DNA from: Mycobacterium sp. 852002-51057_SCH5723018
Lineage (GTDB): Bacteria > Actinomycetota > Actinomycetes > Mycobacteriales > Mycobacteriaceae
Assembly (NCBI RefSeq): GCF_001667035.1
Contig: NZ_LZIR01000108.1
Location: 32,960-96,959 of the forward strand
DNA length: 64,000 nt
Reading direction: 5' to 3'
Shown here: positions 1 through 8,244 of the stretch, in pieces
Numbering within the stretch: position 1 is the stretch's first letter
How the letters are laid out: every line of letters starts with the position of its first letter
The notes under the pieces: model-generated
The model's input: the letters and a program-made list of their open reading frames with translations, nothing else
What the model was told of the DNA's origin: nothing
Databases searched by the model: none
Made by a program: the position numbers and the translations under genes

Positions 1-2
1 TC

Positions 3-320
3 ATCAACCGGCTCGACGACGTGATCATCTTCCACGGCCTCGAGCCCGGTGAGCTGGTGCAGATCGTCGACATCCAGTTGGCCCAGCTGCAGAAGCGGCT
101 GGCCCAGCGTCGCCTGACACTGGAGGTGTCGCTGCCGGCCAAGCAGTGGCTGGCCCACCGCGGGTTCGATCCCGTCTACGGCGCGCGGCCGCTGCGACGG
201 CTCGTGCAGCAGGCCATCGGTGACCAGCTGGCCAAGCTGTTGCTGGCGGGCGATGTGCACGACGGCGACACCGTTCCGGTGAACGTCAGCCCGGACGGCG
301 ACTCGCTGATTTTGGGCTGA
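3..320 (+). CDS. clpB: ClpB disaggregase, C-terminal fragment
   Basis: The gene enters from the left edge, and only the last 105 residues are visible. ClpB is the AAA+ disaggregase that works with DnaK/DnaJ to rescue aggregated proteins. The fragment begins at INRLDDVIIF, the end of the second nucleotide-binding domain. It continues into the small C-terminal domain, with the family signature GFDPVYGARPLRRLVQQ and its sensor-2 arginine. It ends normally at a TGA. An inverted repeat follows directly and could terminate transcription. The next gene, on the same strand, starts about 150 bp downstream, as in the clpB-Rv0383c order of M. tuberculosis. Confidence 0.95.
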   Translation: MNRLDDVIIFHGLEPGELVQIVDIQLAQLQKRLAQRRLTLEVSLPAKQWLAHRGFDPVYGARPLRRLVQQAIGDQLAKLLLAGDVHDGDTVPVNVSPDGDSLILG

Positions 321-327
321 TCCATCT

Positions 328-386
328 CGAGCGTCGACTTGTTGTCGGAATCTGCCCCTCCGAAACGCTCAACAAGTCGACGTTCG
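328..386. terminator. Inverted repeat after clpB, possible terminator
   Basis: Two 17-nt arms (cgagcgtcgacttgttg at 328-344 and its complement at 370-386) match except for one base and flank a 25-nt loop. The element starts 8 nt after the clpB stop codon. No T-run follows, so it would be a non-canonical terminator or RNA-stabilising hairpin. It may also belong to a dispersed palindrome family, since the arms contain the palindromic core GTCGAC. Confidence 0.5.
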
Positions 387-474
387 GGGTGCGCCTCGGT
401 CAATGCGCGCTGTAACGGGGTTGTGACCTGCCGGGCTTCTGTGTTCCGGCCCTGTAGCAGATACCCTGTGTGGG

Positions 475-1344
475 ATGGTCCCCCTTTGGTTCACGCTCTC
501 CGCACTGTGCTTTGTCGGTGCCGGGGTGCTGCTCTACGTCGACGTCGATCGGCGTCGCGGGCGCAGCCGGCGCCGCAAGTCGTGGGCGCGGTCGCACGGC
601 TTCGATTACGAGCGTGAGTCGACCGACATCCTGAAGCGCTGGAAGCGCGGCGTGATCTCCACGGTCGGCGACGTGGCGGCCCACAACGTGGTGCTGGGCC
701 AGATCCGCGGCGAGGCGGTGTACATCTTCGACCTCGAGGAGGTCGCCACGGTGATCGCGCTGCACCGCAAGGTCGGCACCAACGTCGTGGTCGATTTGCG
801 GCTCAAGGGCCTGAAAGAACCACGGGAGAGCGACATTTGGTTGCTGGGCGCGATCGGGCCGCGGATGGTGTACTCCACCAACCTGGACGCGGCCCGTCGG
901 GCCTGCGACCGGCGCATGGTCACCTTTGCCCACACCGCGCCCGACTGCGCCGAGATCATGTGGAACGAGCAGAACTGGACGCTGGTCGCGATGCCGGTTT
1001 CGTCCACGCGCACGCAATGGGACGAGGGCCTGCGCACCGTGCGCCAGTTCAACGACCTGCTGCGGGTGCTGCCACCGGCGCCCCAGGAGACTCCGCAGGA
1101 GGCGGGAGCGCCTGCGGGGCTTCGCAGCGCCGCACCGAGCCGCCCCCTGGCCCCGGCGGCCCGCATGGAGTTGACCTCCAGGCGCCCGCAACAGGATGTG
1201 GCCGGGCTGCTGGGCGAGTCGGGCCGCCGCGCCCCCGAGCCGGTGCGCCGCGAGCAGCCGCGGTCCGAGGGCCGCACCGACGCGGTTCGCCGCCCGCCGC
1301 CGACCGGCCGCAACGGCCAGCAGGCCGGCAACTACCAGCGCTGA
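475..1344 (+). CDS. ttfA: TtfA-like trehalose monomycolate transport factor
   Basis: This 289-residue protein matches the Rv0383c/MSMEG_0736 family, known as TtfA. TtfA works with the flippase MmpL3 to export trehalose monomycolate to the mycomembrane. Residues 4-22 form one N-terminal membrane anchor (WFTLSALCFVGAGVLLYVDV). A basic stretch follows, then a conserved soluble domain to about residue 200 (for example WLLGAIGPRMVYSTNLDAAR). The last ~85 residues are Pro/Ala/Arg-rich and probably disordered. Its place directly after clpB matches other mycobacteria. The function comes from family knowledge; no catalytic motif is visible, as expected for an accessory factor. Confidence 0.85.
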   Translation: MVPLWFTLSALCFVGAGVLLYVDVDRRRGRSRRRKSWARSHGFDYERESTDILKRWKRGVISTVGDVAAHNVVLGQIRGEAVYIFDLEEVATVIALHRKVGTNVVVDLRLKGLKEPRESDIWLLGAIGPRMVYSTNLDAARRACDRRMVTFAHTAPDCAEIMWNEQNWTLVAMPVSSTRTQWDEGLRTVRQFNDLLRVLPPAPQETPQEAGAPAGLRSAAPSRPLAPAARMELTSRRPQQDVAGLLGESGRRAPEPVRREQPRSEGRTDAVRRPPPTGRNGQQAGNYQR

Positions 1345-1399
1345 CAGCGCGCCCAACGGGGAGCGGGACCGCTCGGACCCCGTCGTTAGACTGTCGCTC

Positions 1400-2173
1400 A
1401 TGCCTCGCCCTGTAGCCCTGATCACCGGGCCCACGTCGGGGATCGGCGCCGGCTACGCGCGACGCTATGCGAGCGACGGCCACGACCTTGTCCTGGTCGC
1501 CCGCGACGTCGACCGGTTGAGGAAGCTGGCAGCCGAACTCGGGGGCGGCGGCGTCAGCGTCGAGATCCTGCCCGCCGACCTGGCCGACGCCGCCGACCGC
1601 GACAAGGTCACCCAGCGGCTCGCCGCGGGGGTGCGGGTCCTGGTGAACAACGCCGGCTTCGGCACCTCCGGCGACTTCTGGACGGCCGACCCCGCCCTGC
1701 TGCAGGCCCAGCTCGACGTCAACGTCACGGCGCTCATGCATTTCACCCGCGCTGCGCTGCCCGCCATGCTCGACGCCGGCGCCGGGACCGTCATCAACGT
1801 CGCCAGTGTGGCCGGGCTGGTGCCCGGACGCGGCTCCACCTATTCGGCGTCCAAGGCGTGGGTGATCGCGTTCAGCGAGGGCCTGGCCGTCGGCCTGCAG
1901 GGCACCGGCGTCGGCGTGCACGCCGTCTGCCCGGGGTACGTGCACACCGAATTCCATGCCCGCGCCGGCATCGACATGGCCAGGCTGCCGTCGTTCCTGT
2001 GGCTCGAGGTCGACGACGTGGTCGACCGGAGCCTGGCCGACGTCGCCGCCGGCAAGGCGATCAGCGTTCCCGGCGTGCAGTACAAGGTTCTCGTCGCCGC
2101 CGGGCGGATCATGCCTCGGGGCCTGGCGCGCGCCGCCACCAAGCGAGTCGGCGGCGGTCGTGGGCGGACCTGA
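1400..2173 (+). CDS. Short-chain dehydrogenase/reductase
   Basis: This classical SDR has 257 residues. The cofactor motif TGPTSGIG is near residue 9, followed by NNAG near residue 83, a catalytic serine in INVASVAG and YSASK for the Tyr-Lys pair. It is therefore a probable NAD(P)-dependent oxidoreductase with unknown substrate. The C-terminal tail is basic. The gene lies between ttfA and pyrE and overlaps the pyrE start by 14 bp, so the two are probably co-transcribed. I do not recall an SDR at this position in M. tuberculosis, so it may be a lineage-specific retention or insertion. Confidence 0.88.
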   Translation: MPRPVALITGPTSGIGAGYARRYASDGHDLVLVARDVDRLRKLAAELGGGGVSVEILPADLADAADRDKVTQRLAAGVRVLVNNAGFGTSGDFWTADPALLQAQLDVNVTALMHFTRAALPAMLDAGAGTVINVASVAGLVPGRGSTYSASKAWVIAFSEGLAVGLQGTGVGVHAVCPGYVHTEFHARAGIDMARLPSFLWLEVDDVVDRSLADVAAGKAISVPGVQYKVLVAAGRIMPRGLARAATKRVGGGRGRT

Positions 2174-2699
2174 TCGCGAGGAGCTCGCGCAGCTGGTGCG
2201 ACGGCTCTCGGTGGTGTACGGCCGCGTCACGCTGTCGTCGGGCAAGGAGGCCGATTACTACGTCGACCTGCGCCGCGCCACCCTGCACCACCGGGCCTCG
2301 GCGCTGATCGGCACGCTGATGCGCGAACTCACCGCCGACTGGGACTACGTGGTGGTCGGGGGCCTGACCCTGGGCGCCGACCCGGTCGCGACGGCCGTCA
2401 TGCACGCGCCCGGGCGCCCGATCGACGCGTTCGTCGTGCGCAAGTCCGCCAAAACCCATGGCCTGCAACGCCTTATCGAAGGATCCGAGGTGTCCGGCAA
2501 GCGGGTCCTGGTGGTGGAGGACACCAGCACCACCGGCGCCTCGGCGCTGACGGCGGTGCACGCCGTCCAGGACGCGGGCGGCGACGTCATCGGCGTGGCC
2601 ACCGTGGTGGACCGCGACACCGGCGCCGCCGAGGCCATCCAGGCCGAGGGACTGTTGTACCGCAGCGTGCTGGGCCTGGCCGACCTGGGCCTGGGTTAG
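2160..2699 (+). CDS. pyrE: Orotate phosphoribosyltransferase
   Basis: PyrE converts orotate and PRPP to OMP in pyrimidine synthesis. The GTG at 2160 gives 179 residues starting MGGPDREELAQLVRRLS, the length and N-terminus of the M. tuberculosis enzyme (Rv0382c, also called umpA). The PRPP-binding motif VLVVEDTSTTGASALTAV is clear near residue 120, and VRKSAKTHG carries the catalytic-loop lysines. The frame is open upstream into the SDR gene, but that extension is not conserved. The start overlaps the SDR end, suggesting translational coupling. Confidence 0.95.
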   Translation: MGGPDREELAQLVRRLSVVYGRVTLSSGKEADYYVDLRRATLHHRASALIGTLMRELTADWDYVVVGGLTLGADPVATAVMHAPGRPIDAFVVRKSAKTHGLQRLIEGSEVSGKRVLVVEDTSTTGASALTAVHAVQDAGGDVIGVATVVDRDTGAAEAIQAEGLLYRSVLGLADLGLG

Positions 2700-2705
2700 G
2701 CCGCA

Positions 2706-3605
2706 TTGCGCCGTTTGATCGCGTTCATCGCCTGCCTGGCCGTGGGCCTGGTGGGGTGTTCGGGCTCCAACCGCCCCGTTCGGCCCTACGGCGCCCAGGG
2801 CGCGCGCATCGGCGAGTCGCTGGCGCTGCTGGGCTGGAACATGTCGGTGTCGAACCTGCGCTGGGACGGCGATTATGTGCTGATCGACGTGGACGCGTCG
2901 CCGGCGGATCCCCATGCGCCGCACGCGAAACCCGAGGACATCCGCTTCGGGCTCTACGGCGCGCTGGCGCACCCGCTGGAGGCCGGCGGCCTGGGCAGCT
3001 GCGATAACGCCGCGGCAAGCGTGCACGACGTCAAGAACCCGCTGTCGGCGCCGCCGGACCGGCTCACCGGTGCGGTTTGCCTTGGGCCGCTGAAAGATCG
3101 AAGCCAGGTGCGCGGGGTGTACAGCTACTCGCCGCGCGACCGCATCCCGAACAGCTCGTCGGCCTACCCGGTGGCGTTTCCGGTGGGCTTGCTGCCGACC
3201 AACGCCAACGACACCGGCCTGGTGGTCAAGACCGTCAGTCTGTCGGCGTGGCGCGCCGACGGCACCCCGGTGACCAAGGCGCAGCTCGGCGACCCCGCGG
3301 CGTTCACCGGCAACGGCTACATGCTGCTGGGCCTGGAAGCCGACGCCCTCGCGGCGCGGTATCGCGACGACTCCGCCGCCCGCGGCGGCCCGATGATGCT
3401 GCTCGCGTCGCCGACCGTGCCGGGCCGGGGGTTGAACCCGGCCTGCGCGACGTACGGGTCGTCGGTGCTGATCCTGCCCGACGCGTCGCAGGACTCGGTG
3501 CACGTCAGCGCGTCGCTGTGCACCCAGGGCGAGATCAACGAGGCGCTGCTGTACGCGACCGTGGCGGTCGACGGTACCCACGCCGGTGTGTGGACGCAGC
3601 GATGA
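2706..3605 (+). CDS. Putative lipoprotein (Rv0381c-like)
   Basis: This 299-residue mycobacterial protein of unknown function starts at TTG 2706, six bases after the pyrE stop. The N-terminus MRRLIAFIACLAVGLVGCSG is a lipoprotein signal with lipobox LVGC, so I infer export and lipidation at Cys18. The mature part has several cysteines and no enzyme motif I recognise. Its stop overlaps the start of the downstream RNA methyltransferase (ATGA). Order and size agree with Rv0381c. Confidence 0.75.
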   Translation: MRRLIAFIACLAVGLVGCSGSNRPVRPYGAQGARIGESLALLGWNMSVSNLRWDGDYVLIDVDASPADPHAPHAKPEDIRFGLYGALAHPLEAGGLGSCDNAAASVHDVKNPLSAPPDRLTGAVCLGPLKDRSQVRGVYSYSPRDRIPNSSSAYPVAFPVGLLPTNANDTGLVVKTVSLSAWRADGTPVTKAQLGDPAAFTGNGYMLLGLEADALAARYRDDSAARGGPMMLLASPTVPGRGLNPACATYGSSVLILPDASQDSVHVSASLCTQGEINEALLYATVAVDGTHAGVWTQR

Positions 3606-4246
3606 CCGAACCCGGGCCCACCGAGTGGGGGACACCGTCCGGCGGCGTCGGCCCATGGCCGGGCGACCTTCCCGACGACCCTCGGTATGACCGAAACCTG
3701 TTGCGCGACGGCGACACTCGCAACGTCGTCGACGCCTACCGGTACTGGACGCGGGAAGCGATCATCGCCGACATCGACCGGCGCCGGCACCCCCTGCACG
3801 TGGCGATCGAGAACTTCGGCCACGACGCCAACATCGGCTCGGTGGTGCGCACGGCCAACGCCTTCGCGGTGGACACCGTGCACATCGTCGGGCGGCGGCG
3901 CTGGAACCGCCGCGGCGCCATGGTGACCGACCGCTACCAGCGGCTGTGCCATCACGACAGCACCGCCGCGCTGCTCGACTTCGCGGCCGGCGCCGGTTTG
4001 ACCGTCGTCGCGGTCGACAACGTGCCCGGTGCGGCGCGCCTGGAGGAGACCGCGCTGCCGCGCGAGTGCCTGATGGTGTTCGGTCAGGAGGGCCCCGGCA
4101 TCACCGACGACATCCGCGCCGGCGCGGCGTTCACGGTGTCGATCGCCCAATTCGGTTCGACCCGAAGCATCAACGCCGGCGTCGCCGCCGGGATCGCGAT
4201 GCACGCGTGGATCCGCCGGCACGGGGACCTGTCACGCGCCTGGTAA
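3602..4246 (+). CDS. TrmH/SpoU-family RNA 2'-O-methyltransferase
   Basis: This 214-residue protein matches the Rv0380c family of SpoU (SPOUT) methyltransferases, which use SAM to methylate ribose in tRNA or rRNA. The three SpoU motifs are present: NIGSVVRTANAF near residue 78, LMVFGQEGPGI near 157 and FGSTRSINAGVAAGIAMH near 181. The first ~45 residues are a proline/glycine-rich leader before the catalytic domain. The target RNA cannot be told from sequence. The start overlaps the stop of the preceding lipoprotein gene by 4 bp. Confidence 0.9.
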   Translation: MTEPGPTEWGTPSGGVGPWPGDLPDDPRYDRNLLRDGDTRNVVDAYRYWTREAIIADIDRRRHPLHVAIENFGHDANIGSVVRTANAFAVDTVHIVGRRRWNRRGAMVTDRYQRLCHHDSTAALLDFAAGAGLTVVAVDNVPGAARLEETALPRECLMVFGQEGPGITDDIRAGAAFTVSIAQFGSTRSINAGVAAGIAMHAWIRRHGDLSRAW

Positions 4247-4262
4247 GCGCCGTTCACCGCAA

Positions 4263-4358
4263 TGAGTGTGCGTTGACGGCTTTCGGTGTGAATTGCCGGC
4301 GGGGATTTCGGCCTATTTCGCACCCAGGCTTCACACCGAAATCCCGGGGCGCACACTT
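4263..4358. repeat. Imperfect palindromic repeat, GTGTG family
   Basis: The left arm (gagtgtgcg followed by tttcggtgtgaa) and right arm (ttcacaccgaaa followed by cgcacactt) are reverse complements with a few mismatches and surround a ~30-base centre. The element lies in the 196-bp gap between the SpoU gene and the XdhC-like gene. The same architecture occurs in the two repeats near 43.5 kb, so this looks like a dispersed palindromic element able to fold into a long hairpin. It may also act as a terminator for the upstream operon. Confidence 0.6.
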
Positions 4359-4442
4359 GCTTCGGCTTGCCCTCCCGCCACGGAAATTTCCAGGGTTTGG
4401 CCGAACTCCCCGCGGGCGAGGGCGTGCGCTTACTTTGAATGG

Positions 4443-5582
4443 GTGCGCGACGTGCTTGCCGAGCTGATAAAGATCTGGCGTGCCGGGGACATCGCGGGGC
4501 TCGGGACGGTGGTGCGAACCTTCCGGTCCGCGCCCCGGCCGCCGGGCGCCTCGATGGTGGTGGCGCCGGACGGTTCAGTGACGGGCTCGGTGTCGGGCGG
4601 CTGCGTGGAGGGCGCCGTGTACGAGCTAGCCGCCGAGGTTGCGAAGACGGGGACGCCGCGGCTGGAACGGTACGGCGTCAGCGACGGCGACGCGTTCGCG
4701 GTCGGGCTCACCTGCGGCGGCGTCATCGACATCTTCGTCGAGTCGATATCGCGGGCGACGTTTCCCGGGCTCGACGCCCTCGCCGACGACATCGGCGAGC
4801 ATCGCCCGGTCGCGGTCGCCACCGTCATCGCCCACCCCGACGCCGACCGGGTAGGGCGCCGGGTCGTCGTGCGGCCGGACACGGTGGCGGGATCGCTTGG
4901 TTCGGCGCGCGCCGACGCCGCGGTCGCCGACGACGCGCGCGGCCTGTTGGCGGTGGGCCGCAGCGAGGTCATCGAGTACGGCCCCGACGGCCAGCGGCTG
5001 GGCGAAGGCATGGAGGTCTTCGTGTCCAGCTATGCGCCGCGCCCGCGGATGCTGGTGTTCGGTGCCATCGACTTCGCGGCGGCCCTGGCGCAGCAGGGGT
5101 CGTTCCTCGGCTACCGGGTCACCGTCTGCGACGCCCGCGCGGTGTTCGCCACGCCGGTGCGCTTCCCGACCGCCGACCACGTCGTCGTCGACTGGCCGCA
5201 CCGCTACCTCGCCGCGCAGGCCGAAGCGGGCGCCATCGACCGGAACACGGTGATCTGCGTGCTCACCCACGATCCGAAATTCGACGTGCCGGTGCTCGAG
5301 GTGGCGCTGCGGCTCGGCGTCGGGTACGTGGGCGCGATGGGGTCACGCCGCACGCACGACGACCGGATGGACCGGCTGCGCGCCGCGGGGCTGAGCGACG
5401 ACGCGCTGAGCCGGCTGTCCAGCCCCATCGGCTTGGACCTGGGCGCCCGCACCCCGGAGGAGACGGCGGTGTCGATCGCCGCCGACATCATCGCCAAGCG
5501 CTGGGGCGGCGGGGGCCGGCCCCTGACGCAGACCGCGGGCCGAATCCACCACGATGTGCGGGACCCGACTCTACGGCCGTAG
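4443..5582 (+). CDS. XdhC/CoxI-family molybdoenzyme maturation factor
   Basis: XdhC/CoxI proteins bind molybdenum cofactor and help insert or sulfurate it in xanthine-dehydrogenase-type hydroxylases. This 379-residue protein matches Rv0376c. The N-terminal domain has GTVVRTFRSAPRPPGASM and the conserved Cys motif SGGCVEGAV, with a second conserved Cys in LTCGG. The C-terminal half is a Rossmann-like domain (RMLVFGAIDFAAALAQQG; GYVGAMGSRRTHDDRM). GTG 4443 is chosen because upstream sequence falls in the palindromic repeat. It likely serves the molybdenum hydroxylase encoded at 8.2-10.9 kb. Confidence 0.88.
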   Translation: MRDVLAELIKIWRAGDIAGLGTVVRTFRSAPRPPGASMVVAPDGSVTGSVSGGCVEGAVYELAAEVAKTGTPRLERYGVSDGDAFAVGLTCGGVIDIFVESISRATFPGLDALADDIGEHRPVAVATVIAHPDADRVGRRVVVRPDTVAGSLGSARADAAVADDARGLLAVGRSEVIEYGPDGQRLGEGMEVFVSSYAPRPRMLVFGAIDFAAALAQQGSFLGYRVTVCDARAVFATPVRFPTADHVVVDWPHRYLAAQAEAGAIDRNTVICVLTHDPKFDVPVLEVALRLGVGYVGAMGSRRTHDDRMDRLRAAGLSDDALSRLSSPIGLDLGARTPEETAVSIAADIIAKRWGGGGRPLTQTAGRIHHDVRDPTLRP

Positions 5583-5641
5583 TGACGGCCGTACTCTGAT
5601 CCGCAACGCGTTCATCGGCCGCACACGAGAGGACCCACCGC

Positions 5642-6280
5642 ATGAAGATCGCCAACCAGTTCACCGTCAGCGCACCCATCGAGCAGGCCTGGGACGTGCT
5701 GTGCGACCTGGAGCAGGTGATCCCGCTGATGCCGGGAGCCCAGCTGACCGGCCACGAGGGCGACGACTACCTCGGCAAGGTCAAGGTCAAGGTGGGGCCG
5801 GTGACCAGCGAGTTCAGTGGCAAGGTGCGCTTCGTCGAGCTGGACCGCGAAAAGCATCGGGCGGTCATCGACGGCAAAGGCAAGGAATCGCGGGGCACCG
5901 GCAATGCGGCCGCGACGGTCACCGCCCAGCTGCACGAGGATGGGGACCGCACCAGCGTCACCGTCGACACCGACCTGAAGATCGCCGGCAAGCTGGCCCA
6001 GTTCGGCAGCGGGATGCTGCAGCAGGTTTCGGAGAAGCTGCTGGGCCAATTCGTGGAATCGCTCGAGGCCGAGCTGGCCGCGCAGAGCGCTGCGAGTCCA
6101 GCGACCCCGGCGAGCCCCGCGGCACCATTCGATATGGCGGCCGCGGCCGCCGCTGCCGAGCCGGAGCCCATCGACCTGCTGAACCTCGCCGGCGGCGGGC
6201 AGCTCAAGAAGTACGGTCCGGCCGCGCTGGCCGTGCTCGCCGCGCTGGTGCTGGGTTGGGTACTGGGCCGCAGAAGGTAG
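5642..6280 (+). CDS. CoxG-like SRPBCC membrane-anchored protein
   Basis: This 212-residue protein has an SRPBCC/CoxG fold from residue 1 to about 145 (MKIANQFTVSAPIEQAWDVL; VIPLMPGAQL; VKVKVGPVTSEFSG). An Ala/Pro linker and one C-terminal membrane helix follow (YGPAALAVLAALVLGWVLG), then a basic tail. CoxG proteins accompany CO dehydrogenase-type molybdenum enzymes and are thought to help recruit them to the membrane. A strong ribosome site (agagga) precedes the ATG. With the XdhC gene just upstream, this supports a molybdenum-hydroxylase maturation role. Confidence 0.85.
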   Translation: MKIANQFTVSAPIEQAWDVLCDLEQVIPLMPGAQLTGHEGDDYLGKVKVKVGPVTSEFSGKVRFVELDREKHRAVIDGKGKESRGTGNAAATVTAQLHEDGDRTSVTVDTDLKIAGKLAQFGSGMLQQVSEKLLGQFVESLEAELAAQSAASPATPASPAAPFDMAAAAAAAEPEPIDLLNLAGGGQLKKYGPAALAVLAALVLGWVLGRRR

Positions 6281-6339
6281 CTGTCTCCGAGCACCCCGGC
6301 CTTGGCTTGCCATAGCGCCGTAGCGGGTACCAGAGGTGC

Positions 6340-8226
6340 GTGGAAATCGCCACCGAAACCGACTTCGCCTGGGAGCAACCATCGGGCCGACGACGCGGAT
6401 CGCACCAATGGCTGGTGCTGGCCGTCATCGGCGTCGCGCAATTGATGGTGGTGCTCGACACCACCATCGTCAACATAGCGTTGCCTTCCGCGCAGGCGGC
6501 CCTGCATTTCGGCACCGAGAGTAGGCAGTGGATCATCACCGCCTATTCCCTTTCCTTCGGCAGCCTGTTGCTGCTCGGCGGGCGCCTCTCCGATATCGTC
6601 GGGCGCCGCCGCACGCTGCTGGTCGGCTTGCTCGGGTTCGCCTTCGCCTCAGCGGTTGGTGGTGCGTCGAGTGGCTTTGCGATGCTGGCGATCGCGCGAG
6701 CCCTCCAGGGTGTCTTCGCAGCGGTGCTGGCCCCGGCGGCCCTGTCCACTCTCAACGTCACTTTCACCGACGCCAAGCAGCGCGGCAAGGCACTCGCCGT
6801 GTATGGCGCGATTGCCGGCGGCGGCGCTGTCGTCGGGCTGCTGCTCGGCGGCGCGCTCACCGAATGGCTGTCGTGGCGATGGTGCCTTTATGTGAACTTG
6901 ATCTTCGCGATCGTCGCCGCCGCCGGCGTGCTGGTTTTCGTTGCGGCCCGAGACGACCGCGGCAGCGTGGTCCGGCTCGACTGGCCCGGCGTCATCACCG
7001 GCTCGGCAGGCCTGTTCTGCTTGGTCTATGGCCTATCCAACGCCGAAACGGACAGTTGGAGCGCGCCGCTGACCATTGTGATGTTCATCGGTAGTGGCCT
7101 GCTGCTTGTTGCGTTCGGGGTGATCGAGACACGAGCGGCCGCCCCGCTGCTGCCGCTGCGGATTGTCATGGACCGCAACCGCGTTGGCGCATATCTGGCC
7201 ATCATGATCGCCTTCTGCAGCATGTTCAGCGCCTTCCTGTTCCTGACGTACTACGCCCAGCAGAACCTGGGCTACAGCCCGCTGAGGACGGGCGTGGCGT
7301 TCCTGCCGCTGGCCGGGGGCGTTGCGGTGGCGGCCGCCGTGGCCAACGCCCGATTGATCCCGAAGCTGGGTCCGCGACGTGTGGTCCCGCCCGGGATGCT
7401 CATCGCCGCTTTTGGCATGTTTTTGCTGGCCCACCTGGATATTCACTCGACCTATGCGGGCAACGTGCTCGGCCCGCTCCTGCTCCTTGGGGTGGGCATG
7501 GGGCTGACTTTCGCTCCGGCAATCGCCACCGCAACCGCCGGCGTCACCGATGCGGACGCCGGAGTGGCCTCGGCGATGGTGAACACCAGCCAGCAGATCG
7601 GTGGTGCCATTGGAACGGCCGCGCTTTCAACGATTTTCGCATCGGCCCTCAGCCACTATATGACCAGTCATAGGTCGCCGAGCCCCGCCCTGCGAGCCGC
7701 GGCCGCGATCCACGGCTACACCGTCGCGTTCGGCGTCAGCTGCGCCTTGTTCGTGGCCGGCGCGGGGGTTACCACGCTGCTGCTGCGGGGGACGCCCGTC
7801 GGCGATGAATCGGATGAATCGGGCCGACCGAAGTCCGCGGCACCGGGCGCAACCGCCCGCATCATCCCCAGGCAAATACTCGATCTCAAGCGACAGATCG
7901 CGCGCTTGGAAGCTGAAAACCACTACCTCGCCAACGAATTGAGATCGCGGCGCCCGAAGGAGCGCCCGAAGACGCAGCCCCGGCCGGCATCGCACCCACG
8001 CCGCGCCAAGCCAATAGCATTGGGCCCCAGTCTGTTTGGGATAGTGGCGGGAATTGCGGTGATTTTGGTCGCAATCATGGCGGCAACGTCGCATCGATCG
8101 CACTCGTACGATGAGGTCGTGCGGAGCTGTGTTGCCAAAACAAAAGCGCAGGTCGAGCATTATCGGCCCGGCGCACTCAACCAACTGGCCAACCTGCGCG
8201 ACTGCGAATCCGTCAACCGACGTTAG
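6340..8226 (+). CDS. MFS (DHA2-type) drug exporter with C-terminal extension
   Basis: The protein has 628 residues, and its first ~490 form a 14-helix major facilitator of the DHA2/EmrB type. The family signature LDTTIVNIALP is near residue 39, and GGRLSDIVGRRR marks the loop between helices 2 and 3. Such transporters export drugs or lipophilic compounds with the proton gradient. The C-terminus is unusual: a likely coiled coil at about 512-540 (LKRQIARLEAENHYLANEL), a basic Pro-rich linker, one extra membrane helix at about 562-584 and a ~45-residue tail with two cysteines. Codon use looks somewhat less GC-extreme than its neighbours. The start is GTG. Confidence 0.85.
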   Translation: MEIATETDFAWEQPSGRRRGSHQWLVLAVIGVAQLMVVLDTTIVNIALPSAQAALHFGTESRQWIITAYSLSFGSLLLLGGRLSDIVGRRRTLLVGLLGFAFASAVGGASSGFAMLAIARALQGVFAAVLAPAALSTLNVTFTDAKQRGKALAVYGAIAGGGAVVGLLLGGALTEWLSWRWCLYVNLIFAIVAAAGVLVFVAARDDRGSVVRLDWPGVITGSAGLFCLVYGLSNAETDSWSAPLTIVMFIGSGLLLVAFGVIETRAAAPLLPLRIVMDRNRVGAYLAIMIAFCSMFSAFLFLTYYAQQNLGYSPLRTGVAFLPLAGGVAVAAAVANARLIPKLGPRRVVPPGMLIAAFGMFLLAHLDIHSTYAGNVLGPLLLLGVGMGLTFAPAIATATAGVTDADAGVASAMVNTSQQIGGAIGTAALSTIFASALSHYMTSHRSPSPALRAAAAIHGYTVAFGVSCALFVAGAGVTTLLLRGTPVGDESDESGRPKSAAPGATARIIPRQILDLKRQIARLEAENHYLANELRSRRPKERPKTQPRPASHPRRAKPIALGPSLFGIVAGIAVILVAIMAATSHRSHSYDEVVRSCVAKTKAQVEHYRPGALNQLANLRDCESVNRR

Positions 8227-8244
8227 CTCGGTGCGCTGCGCCGG

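Noticed and set aside
2109..3656. A long open frame on the - strand across pyrE and the Rv0381c-like gene
   Set aside because: The opposite strand encodes well-conserved products; the antisense protein is Arg/Val/Gly-rich without any motif.
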